This document shows positions 55,411 to 64,000 of a stretch of 64,000 nt of DNA, one piece after another. This DNA is from Lactarius indigo (lineage: Eukaryota > Basidiomycota > Agaricomycetes > Russulales > Russulaceae), in the NCBI GenBank assembly GCA_025766275.1, contig JAFKAC010000179.1, forward strand, positions 1-64,000. The letters are read 5' to 3'. The notes under the pieces were generated by a model. That model saw nothing but the letters and a program-made list of their open reading frames with translations, searched no databases and was not told the origin of the DNA. The number at the start of each line of letters is the position of its first letter. Positions within the stretch are counted from its first letter, which is position 1. Made by a program: the position numbers and the translations under genes.

Positions 55411-55808
55411 ATTCCGGACCGCCTTATAATCGGTCCGACTTATAATTGCCCTTTTAAGGTGAATTATAAAGCATTTTTGGCTTATATAAAGGTTTTAAAA
55501 ACAAATTAGAAGGCGTTATTCGTAATTATAAAATATTACGAGAAAGGTCTATTATTATATACAATTATAAGGGAACGTCACATGATTACAACGTGTTTAC
55601 CAGCATGTCCCGCTCCACCTGCGACCGCTGCTGGCGTCGAGATAGCATATATTCGATAATAAAAAAAAAAAAGAGAAATTTTGTGAGTAAGGGAGCACGT
55701 ACGTCGGCACTGTGTTTGGGGGCGTTGTTACGTGTACGCAAACACTCGAAACAACGCCGCGCGCGGCACTCGAACATCTGAATCCATTGACAACTATCCG
55801 TCATCGTC
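55411..55808. other. AT-rich stretch, no gene called
   Basis: 55430-55585 contains repeated AATTATAA-like words and the inverted pair GGACCG and CGGTCC near 55418 and 55431. It may be the remnant of a small DNA element. Confidence 0.35.
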
Positions 55809-56094
55809 ATGCATCCGACTACTTCCAACAAGCGAAAGAACGACCAGAATCCGACCAACCCGCAGAAGCGCGTCAAGCCTGACGTCGGTAAGTACCCTTT
55901 GGCAGGGAGAGGATGCAGCTAAAAAAAAAAACTTACACTTAGAGTCTGGCCAAGTCGTCGACGCTGCCGTCGCGGCTGCCCCCTCGCCGGCGCCGTCTTC
56001 CCCTGCCCCTTCCATCGTCGTCGTCGCCCCCTCGCCGCCGCCTGACGATCCTTGCGGGTGTTCGTTTTGCGTTCGCAACCGTTCGCAGTACTGA
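55809..56094 (+). CDS. small two-exon protein with basic start and Cys-rich end
   Basis: The ATG at 55809 opens MHPTTSNKRKNDQNPTNPQK followed by RVKPDV, which resembles a bipartite nuclear signal. The donor GTAAGT follows 55887 and the acceptor TTAG precedes 55943, and the join is in frame (DV then ESGQVV). Exon 2 is Ala/Pro/Ser-rich and ends PPPDDPCGCSFCVRNRSQY at 56094. About 77 residues. I do not know the family. The C-G-C-x-F-C motif near the end may bind metal, and a further exon after 56150 is possible. Confidence 0.4.
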
Positions 56095-56794
56095 AAAAAA
56101 AACAAAGTGAGTCTCCCTGCGCTGACATTGATATCTGGTTTTGATGTAGTCCTTGCGCGATCGTTGGTGCACTATCAGTCAACCAAGTGTTCGACCAACA
56201 TATGCAGCGCTCGCGGGGGTCCAGAGGGGGCTGAAGGTGTGAGGTGGGGCTGATTTAGTAGGAACATATTATGTCTATAAACTTGAATCGTCGGCACGGA
56301 ATACGCACGCGTTTACACCCTTATGCGCTTTCCGACTCCGGAGGGCAGGGAGCGGGGTGAACCTGTGCGATGCGTATTCTGGGTGTGCGTCATGCAGCCT
56401 TTGGGCACGTTGAGCACGGTGATGGTCAGCGAGGACCCCCGTTTGCAATAGATGCCAGCAGGCGCAAGGCGGTACCTTGTATCGCGTTCTACGTACGCAT
56501 TTTGGGCTTCGGCTTACCATCGGAGAAACCTCTGGCGGCGGCTGGTCCCATGTTCGCTGCGGCAACTACTCACGTCGTTTCAATCGTCGTTAATGTCAGG
56601 GGGTTGTCAATGCAACTTCAATTCGGAACAAGCAAACATCTGAAGCAACAACGAGGGCCTGCCACGACAAAGGCATCAGCCAGAGGGAAGATAAAACTCA
56701 TAAATGTGTCTTACCCCGCACATCAGTCCCAGACGCTGATCAATCGGTAATCCCAAATAAGTCAAAATAAACCAGATGTAGAAACGCGAATACA
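56095..56794. other. no gene called
   Basis: ORFs at 56275-56565 (-) and 56370-56750 (+) overlap and show no family signal. Confidence 0.35.
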
Positions 56795-59700
56795 TTACCA
56801 TCCAAATATTTCGTTGCAACGGATGAACAGGTCGCCGGTGTGGTCAACGACATCCATCACAAGGTAGTCGCCATGCTTGTTGAAGTCCTGAATGAGTGGA
56901 GCACCGCGCACAATTGATTGGGCAAAAAAGAACTCCATTGATCGCCTCGCACGAAGACGACGAAGCCTCAAATCCTTTTCCTTGGCCCGCGGTGGGCCTG
57001 TGGATGCGTCAAGGGGACACACCAGGCAAATAGGGTATTTGTCCTCTGCGACTGAAACGGTAAATATAAACTTGAGTTCCGCAAAAATGAACCCCTCTGT
57101 TGTCATGAGAATCACGAAGTCGTATCTCTTGCGGCCATGGAAGTTAGGACTACAATACAGGTAGTCCAGATATTGTTCCCAGTCGACCTTCGATTCATAG
57201 CATACTTTCATCGACCTGTATTCCGTTATCTTAAAAAGCTAATGAGCCAAAATACCAGATCAGATGCGAAACTCACCTTGTCATCGTCCTGAAATTCAAC
57301 GCGCGTACAGCCTGGTGCGAAACTGAAATTATACTGGGGTAGAACAACAGTCAACCAAGTCGCGAGTCTCGCACGGAAGTTTCTGAAAGTCGGATTTTCA
57401 GCGTTAGTGCCTTCAAGAGTTTTTAATGTAACTGGGGGCTGTTGCGACCGCAGGACAACGGCCCCGGCATCGAACGTCGTACTTCTCCCTTGATGCGATG
57501 AGCCATCATGTACTGTCAATGTGGGTCCAAGGGAGGGACCAATATCTTGTTCTTGTGTGCTCCCCAAAGCGTCCTCCACGTCGTCGTCGTCGTCCAACGT
57601 CTGCACATGACATGAAGCCGCCGCATCGAGTTCGTCGATTTGGTCCCGGATTAGCGCTGAAATAAACGCAAAATGATTGTACCTCAAGATCTATGTTAAA
57701 TGGTAATTGTCAGAAATAAACTATAAAGATAATGTATGCGACTGACCTGAGGTACAACGTTCTTGAAATTGGTCCGATTCAAGTACAGCTTCCTGAGGGG
57801 GCCGTGAAATTTCTCGTTCGGTTTCGTGTTGTAATTGCGTGAGGCACCTTTCGCTTCGATATCGTCGAAGCCGTGGACCAACGCGTGCATCTTAGGGAAG
57901 TTCCAGTCTTTTACTTTCTCATTATCTTCTTCCGCCGATCCCGAAAATAGTAGAATATAGTTCTATTATGTAGATCAATACCGCGGAGTCATCGAAAAAA
58001 GAAAAAACGAGTATCTCCATGAAGTCAGCAAACTTCTTCAGTTCGTTCCGCCCAGCGAGAATCGTCTTCTCCGTGTGTGCCTCGAGAGATAAGAGCAAAT
58101 CTAAGATGGACAGGCTTCGTAGACAATATAGTAATTGCCACCCTTTCTTGCTGTCCTGCGGAATAACATTATGTGCGGCAAAGACCACAACCTGGGGTGA
58201 TTCCGACGATTCAGAGTCAATCAGTTGACGCGATGAAGCCACATATAGTTGACGCACCTTGGATATATCCTCGAACTTTGTGCCATCCGTGAAAGACACC
58301 TTCATCACTGCAGGGAAGTGATGTAGGCCACGCCAGCGAGGCGCGAGATCAAATCTGAAGGAATAAAGCACTTGGACATCGACTTGGATAAGACGGGAAA
58401 TATCTTACTGTTGGTCGACTTTCGACGCTGCGCCGCCCCATGTTTGAGCCAAAGCCTTGAACTCCCGCCACAAATGGTGCCCGAATAGGCCAGTATTGTT
58501 TGAATGAAGCCTGTCGAAGGACAGCGCGCGATATGGGTCCGAATTGTTGACAAGCCAGAACACGTTCTGAACTCATAGTTACGCATGATTATTAGAGGAA
58601 ATAATCAATGAGACTCACATCAATATCACGAAGCCCATGTCCAATGAGAAGTTTCTCGCGAACGTTCTTGGGGAGGGTGCGCCCACGTACGATGATTTTC
58701 TGCATCCCTGCCGTTGACCTCAACGGCCAAGTCCTTGTAATGTCAGTGAGCTCGTCGTCGGGGACCAAACAAACCGGGCAGGGCCGTTTGCCGCGAGTGC
58801 CCCGGATAAGAGACATAATGCATCTAATACATTGGGGTCAGCCGATTCAGGCGGTGATAGAATAAAGTACTTACTGTTCTTCATAGTCGGCAGATAATAT
58901 GATGATGCCAGGGTAAAATAATTGGTCAGTGCCATCGGCGCACCGAAGCCAGCAACCCGTCTTAGATTTCTCGATGATGGATTCGATTATGCGACGGAAC
59001 GCGCGATGCCAGACCTCGCGTTTGAAGTTGACGAATGCCGTCTCCTTAGAGTCCTCTGGATTTTCCGGGACCTAGAATAAGTGCAGTACAACATTAGATA
59101 TCTCCTATCTGAGTCTGCGAGAAAACTTACAATCGGCAACCATCCGATAACGCGGCCACCACCAGTGCCGTTGCTATTCCGAATCTCAACTGGTAGATTC
59201 GCGCAGCGTGCGATCACTGGGTAGGCCATTTCTGTGCCGAAACTTGACAGCTTCGACTTATCCGCATAGAGGATGAAGCACAACGGACGCGCACCCTTTG
59301 GGATCCGAGACTGCAATGATTGGTTCAACAATAAAATCGTACACATTGGAACAAGTGCTACAAGGAGACAATAAAGAGTGGTATGCGTACTTGAAAGTTC
59401 CAAAACGCGTCCGCAGTCCAAGGCTCACTATACACACGAGAAGTAGTCTCTCCATCGTGCTTGAAAATCTTCCGCGCATCCCATTCAAAATGTTGGGCCA
59501 ATTGCCGATCCATGATGAGATCAACCGCCCAGTCCCACAGTGGGCGATAAGATACTTCGAACATGCGATCCTCACCTTTGTATGGGACTGCAATATTGTC
59601 GAAAACAAACTAGCACTTGAAAAGGTTAGCAATTAAACTTCAATACAACTAGTAGCCTCACGGGCGTCAGTTGAGACGAGGCGCGCTCCCATGCACCCAT

Positions 59701-60405
59701 CATGTCTGGGTAAGCCAACAGGGTAAGTGTGCCCTTGCCATCGATGCACGTTCCGACAATCTTAGAGAGACGGTCGTATTGATCCTTGGTCACTCCAATC
59801 TCCATGAGAACCTCCGAGAACACGAAGTCTTCGCGTGTTCGAAAGAACGGCCGCCACGGCTCCGTTTTATGAGGGGGGGGGTTGGTACGTCGACGTGTGT
59901 TGCTGGGCTCCTCACGAAGTGGTTCAGGCCTTCATCCACTATTTGGGTGGTATTCGACCGTAAATTTAGGGTTATTAGAAGAGCCAGTTGCTCGTGCGAC
60001 AGGAGGTGTTGGTTCACGCACTGAGTAGATGATCAAACCAACTGCTAGGAAGATTGATATATAGCGCACCTGACTCAGATGTCCCCCATCCAGCGTCAAG
60101 ATCCATCGGTTCGGCAGCAGTGAAGGTACGGGGTAGGGGTTCATCTGGAATTATGGCGGCACTCGGAGCTGATTCATAAAACATGGTCAGTATGTCAAAT
60201 ATTATTAGTTGTCCATCACGCACCAAGAGTATCTAGTGCACGAAGTCTCTTCTCCAGAGCCTTGACGTATCTTTTGTCCCCCTGGCGCTCCTCTCGTTCT
60301 CTTTCACACTTCTTGACATGGGCAGGATAACCTTAGGATGCAGTATCTAGTGCGACATATTGGACATTTCTTGTTTTTGCTCGGAGATTGACTTGCTTTT
60401 GGCAT
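56795..60405 (-). CDS. Plavaka-type transposase, multi-exon
   Basis: The start at 60405 opens MPKASQSPSKNKKCPICRTR, followed by AHVKKCERERE one frame over. The two parts form a C2HC zinc finger but need a one-base shift near 60330. The body, reading leftward through short introns, includes EDFVFSEVLMEIGVTKDQYD, YRPLWDWAVDLIMDRQLAQH, YSEPWTADAFWNFQ, PLCFILYADKSKLSSFG, ILSADYEEQCIMSLI with RPCPVCLVPDDE, LRDIDNVFWLVNNSDPYRAL, FHHFPAVMKVSFTDG-like HHFPAVMKVSFTDGTKFEDI, DDIEAKGASRNYNTKPNEK and GDYLVMDVVDHTGDLFIRCN. The D in YADK, the D in SADYEEQ and the E in DDIEAKG are plausible DDE residues (inference). Apart from the N-terminal shift it seems open, so it may be recent or active. It is a different Plavaka subfamily from 9636-12831. 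Confidence 0.65.
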
Positions 60406-60858
60406 AAGAAGGGAAGTGTTTACAGCGAATAGTGGGGATGGTGTGGGTGATAAAGACAAAGAACACGAAGGGGCAATGGTAATAATGTTATTAAATTATT
60501 AAGCGTGGGAAATCAACAAAGGTTGCGCCCTTTATTATATCGATTAGTCTAATATTATTATTACATCGAAGAGTAATATTACACCGTCCTCATCTTGATC
60601 ATTACTTCCACGAACCTGCCTTGTGCTGACAATGCCTGTCGGGCGCGCTGAGAACAGCTGGTGCCGATGACCCTGGTATCGCGCTTTCTATATCCCCCCG
60701 CACTGGCACTGGTACTTGTCTTTCTTGATAAAGCTGGTCGTCTTGATAATGAACACACCAAAATCGACAATCTCAATGACATTGAGTAATACCAGGACGA
60801 GTTCGGGGACTTTGTCAATCTGATGGCGCAAAATTGACGTGATTGTGATCGGGGGGCG
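60406..60858. other. no gene called
   Basis: AT-rich repeats TTATTA near 60485-60600. One CACTGGCA word at 60711. Confidence 0.35.
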
Positions 60859-61263
60859 GTGCCAAAGCTTTCTAGTGAGTATTATTACAATGCTTCCATA
60901 TCCTCAGTCTGCTCATACGCAAATTCCATCGTCTCTTCCAATTTCGCCCTCTCTTCCAGCACTACAGATGGTTCATCGGTGCCATCTTCCGTCTTCGACC
61001 ACAAAGCCCACAAAGAGTCCAAGACGAGTGCCTTCTCCGTCCAGCTCAAGAAGCTTTATCGCGACATCTCTGCTCTCGAGACAAAGATCTGACGATTCCT
61101 AGCTGAGGACGGAATATTTGTCAACCCTAGTGGCGCCCAAGAACTTTCTCGTCCTATTGCTATCACCTATGTCTCCGATGAGGTCGTCACACGTAAGTAC
61201 CAGTACAACAATCGCATGATCGATGAACTCGCATCCTTTTCTCCAATCATCAATAAAGTATGA
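60859..61263 (+). pseudogene. gene fragment, possibly Est1/SMG-like N-terminus
   Basis: MPKLSSEYYYNASISSVCSY, a Ser-rich segment, and then SVFDHKAHKESKTSAF followed by SVQLKKLYRDISALETKI. A TGA follows (61090-61092); the same frame continues FLAEDGIFVNPSGAQELSRP, TYVSDEVV and MIDELASFSPIIN to 61263. The helical piece resembles the start of fungal Est1-type telomerase/NMD proteins, but I recall this only loosely. The rest of such a protein is absent. Confidence 0.35.
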
Positions 61264-61370
61264 TTGTTCTTGAGAGCAATGCTGGCGCGTCATCGCCACA
61301 CGTAAGTATCAACACAACAATTGCATGGCCGATCACTCAAACCCCTTTCTCCGATTATCTAGAAGAGTGC
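61189..61370 (+). repeat. diverged direct duplication, about 110-bp offset
   Basis: CACGTAAGTACCAGTACAAC at 61189 onward is echoed by CACGTAAGTATCAACACAAC at 61299 onward, with similarity continuing for about 65 bp. Confidence 0.55.
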
Positions 61371-61608
61371 TGATCAATACAGTTGATCTAGACGTCAATC
61401 ATGTTGTAACAGAACCATTCACGCCAGGATAGCAGGTGTCTTTGTACGTGGACGTGGACCTTCTAGGTGCTGTATTGAACCTTTTCTTTTGGCGATTGAA
61501 AGGCGACTATAGGATATAAGAGGTAAGAAGTTGTTGTCATTGTCGACGCATCACTGATTCGCTGACTTTGTCCTTCCCATTGACTCTCACGAATATACTT
61601 TTTTTTAC
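61371..61608. other. upstream region of the DUF6698-like gene
   Basis: No gene. The - strand ORF at 61463-61708 is a shadow of the first exon. Confidence 0.4.
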
Positions 61609-63264
61609 ATGGACGACGACGACAACGAATCACTTTCCTCACAGCCCGATTCCTTCCCTGACGGTTTGGAGTCAGACGACAAGGCGCTATTGCGGCCCAT
61701 GGTGACATTGGATGTCGACGAGTTGACAGCTTCGCAACTGCGTGATGTCAGTCATACAATCTTGTCTGTTTTTGTGCTAACTGGACTTGACCTGTCACTC
61801 TTCTAGTCACTCAAAAATATCCAGATCGATTACCAGTTACTTGTCGAGAAGTACAAGGCGCTAAAAATTGATCGTGACGAGTTGGCGGCCTCTCGCAGGC
61901 CCACAAATGCCGCAAGGGCTCCAAGGGGATCTTTATCCGGAGAGTCGAAGGAAATTTCGCATGCTGGGGGTAGGTTCTCCGTGGTTGGGGAGCTTTGGGT
62001 CGACACCGCTACGCTCGAGGTCCCCTTCCCTCAGAACTTCGATCCGCTCAATCCCGCACGCTATTCCCCCGATGATCCCCATGCCGAAGTCCGCGGTGTT
62101 ATGGCTGAGCTTTATTTAGATCTTGCGCCTAGCCTCCGGCAGTTACTTGCGGATCGCAATCGAAAGCGGTCCTTCATATCAATCGTAAGTTTCAATCGCC
62201 TCTGCACATACCCCCAGACCGCGTCTCTGAATCAGTGATCCACATAATAGTTCTTGAAGCAATTGAACCAGGAACGGGCAAATTCGGTGCACTTGGTGCG
62301 CACTTATGCGAGCCACGTGCTTGAGGTCGACTCTACTTTTTTCTTGAAAACTTTCGATCGTACAAGTGCCCCAGTGCTGCGTCGGCTCCTTGAAAACCCT
62401 GGGAAGCCATCCGAACTGTATCCACTTTGGCCACGGCTTCTATTCCCCGACCAGGACACCTCGAGTACCCGTCCATTCCAGTGCATGGCGCTAGTGAAGG
62501 TATGTATGAGTCTAAGAATCTTTGGTCGTGTGTACTGCTAACACGTTCTTCAGTTCCTTAAAATCATCTTGTACGGGCCCTCATCGATAGATGGTTCAGG
62601 TACTGGGAATCGCGCGCCGAAAGCGGTCCTCTGGGGTGTGAAAAGGACCACCGCGGGGATGATTGCAATGGCAGCGACCCTCGTAAGTCATAGTGTTGTG
62701 ATGTCCTCCTTTACTGACCCGATTTATTAGCTCATATATGCATGCAGCCAAGACCAGTCATTTACGAGGACCAAGGGCCCCAGTGGCGTTATTTGGAAGG
62801 AACGCTTCAAGTTGTACAAGGAATCCATCATTCGTTTTCCCATTAGCTACCGCACGGAACTATTTTCTTGGTTTAACGGCCACCTCTTCAAAACGGACTT
62901 GGAAGCTGCGACTAGTTCATCTGGCACAGGTTCCCTCAATCAAGGCCATGGAGGAGACGTCGAAGATCTACTCAAACGCCTCCAGCAAGCCGAACTTTCT
63001 GAAGTCACCTGCTTATCTAGCCCTCCAGCCCATGTGGCTCAGCCCATGGGTGCTGCCGACGACGATCCAGCACTGATTCCTTACACTCAATCCCCTAGTT
63101 CTAATGGTGTGCGGGGTCCAGCCCCTGTCAATGATCAGATGGGGCAACCCCCGAAGGACGCAAACACCGACACAAAACTTATGGCAGATGACCACGAGCT
63201 GGACATTGCAGTGCGTCGCCCCAAGCGTCAGTCTAAAAAGAAGCAGCCACCACTCAAAAGGTGA
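61609..63264 (+). CDS. DUF6698-like protein, intact, about five introns
   Basis: The start at 61609 opens MDDDDNESLSSQPDSFPDGL. Intron 1 (GTCAGT after LRD, ending at 61806) leads to a coiled-coil-like piece (QIDYQLLVEKYKALKIDRDE) and the domain: FSVVGELWVDTATLEVPFPQ, DPLNPARYSPDDPHAEVRGV, FLKQLNQERAN, LRRLLENPGKPSELYPLWPR, FLKIILYGPSSIDG and MIAMAATLLIYACSQDQSF. It ends in a polar, basic tail (RRPKRQSKKKQPPLKR) with a likely nuclear signal. All joins by eye keep the frame with GT..AG borders. The order matches the agaricomycete family I know as DUF6698, often found near transposons, with no known function. Nothing indicates a broken gene. Confidence 0.75.
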
Positions 63265-64000
63265 AACCAACGACGAAAGCCACTAATAAGAGAACGGTAC
63301 CTGTTCCCTCACCAATAGACTCCTAGAGTTCTGTCTAGTTTAGTTGATCTATTAGACTCGGACATTGAGAGACAGAGTCGTCTGAAACGTGAGATATCCT
63401 TTCCGGTTTAGTTTTCTACAAACCGTCGCACTTCTTGATCAAGCCCTCACCATCCTCGGTCCTTGTGAGAATTGGGGCTCCGTCCTCATGGGCATGAATG
63501 GCAACGAAGCTACCCGGGAGTTGATTAGGCTGAACGCGACATATGGTCGGGTTGAGAAAGCTGTCGATCTCATCGAACAGCTTGCTGCGTTTCAGGTAGA
63601 CGGCGCTACCTAGCCTTTACGCGCACCGTATGATGCGCAGTTTCCGTTCTCTCCGTTTTACGCATAGTGAAGGTGTGAGCAACCCGAGGGATTCATATTA
63701 CTGAACGACTTGCCGAGGCGCTTCTGCTTGCGCTTCTGGGTGCTTAATATTACACGCTTGACATTGCACGTGAGCAGCCAGGATCAACTATCAGCACTTG
63801 CCGTTCAGGATTGGGAAGCTTTGGGGTTCTCTTCCTGGACTATTCGCAACGCCTTGGATGCGCAAGTATTGACACCATGTTATGGTACATCTCACTCTGC
63901 TAATGATATATCTCGTTGGCCCTTAGCGCGGAGCAATCTACTATAGGGTGGCTAGTTACGTTTCTCAAAAAGGAATGCGATTAGTAAGCACTGGTAAGCA
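63265..64000. other. no firm gene; coding-like piece at 63389-63613
   Basis: A + frame reads FLQTVALLDQALTILGPCEN and then GMNGNEATRELIRLNATYGR, ending at 63613. It looks like a fragment of a helical protein, but I do not recognise it. A second + frame at 63710-63946 (ALAVQDWEALGFSSWTIRNA) is also unassigned. Confidence 0.3.

Noticed and set aside
56370..56750. 126-residue + strand ORF
   Set aside because: No family signal, overlapped by a comparable - frame, and it lies between two better-supported genes.
1..64000. tRNA or rRNA genes
   Set aside because: I looked for cloverleaf-like and rRNA-like stretches by eye and found none I could support; a tRNA or rRNA covariance search would be decisive.

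Overview
The window looks like a transposon-rich stretch of a basidiomycete (Agaricomycetes) nuclear genome. The evidence is protein level: Plavaka-type transposases, DIRS-like tyrosine-recombinase retroelements, chromovirus gypsy and copia elements, and large multi-exon genes of agaricomycete-type families with short introns of about 50 bp and GT..AG borders. I cannot name the species. Family names rest on recognising protein motifs, not on a search.

Layout: 1-9.4 kb is TE wreckage. It holds an LTR fragment, a decayed DIRS-like element (gag, RT-RNase H, tyrosine recombinase) split by a gag-only LINE with a 12-bp target duplication, a gypsy integrase/chromodomain remnant, and a 5'-truncated copia element split by a solo LTR. 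9.6-12.8 kb is a near-complete Plavaka transposase on +. 14.2-15.9 kb is a multi-exon gene on -. 16.8-23.6 kb is a graveyard of host-gene fragments (Hsp70, JEN1-like MFS transporter, cytochrome P450 fused to a Plavaka C-terminus, mitochondrial Hsp70) plus a small two-exon gene at 17.66-18.04 kb. 25.7-30.0 kb is a large, largely open multi-exon gene on - with no domain I recognise. One of its introns (441 bp) contains a 343-bp array of seven hairpins with an exact 52-bp period.

30.7-34.3 kb is a pogo-like DDE transposase interrupted by an LTR that is itself interrupted by another LTR, both with intact 5-bp target duplications. 35.2-41.8 kb is a decayed chromovirus gypsy element carrying two solo LTRs with target duplications. 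42.85-49.84 kb is a complete copia element with both LTRs, inserted into an older LTR. Past that LTR, on -, a polypurine tract and a cyclin-like ORF (50.4-51.2 kb) suggest a retroelement that carries a cellular cyclin. 51.26-53.68 kb is a foldback element with terminal inverted repeats of about 340 bp. 54.3-55.4 kb holds two more LTRs. 55.8-56.1 kb is a small spliced ORF. 56.8-60.4 kb is a second, multi-exon Plavaka-type transposase on -. 61.6-63.3 kb is an intact six-exon DUF6698-like gene on +.

Two themes run through the window. Element ages are layered and readable from target duplications. Nonsense codons in the retroelements are nearly all TGA at places where the family has arginine, which points to CGA-to-TGA decay at CpG. 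Coordinates of spliced genes are outer limits; exon borders were read by eye.
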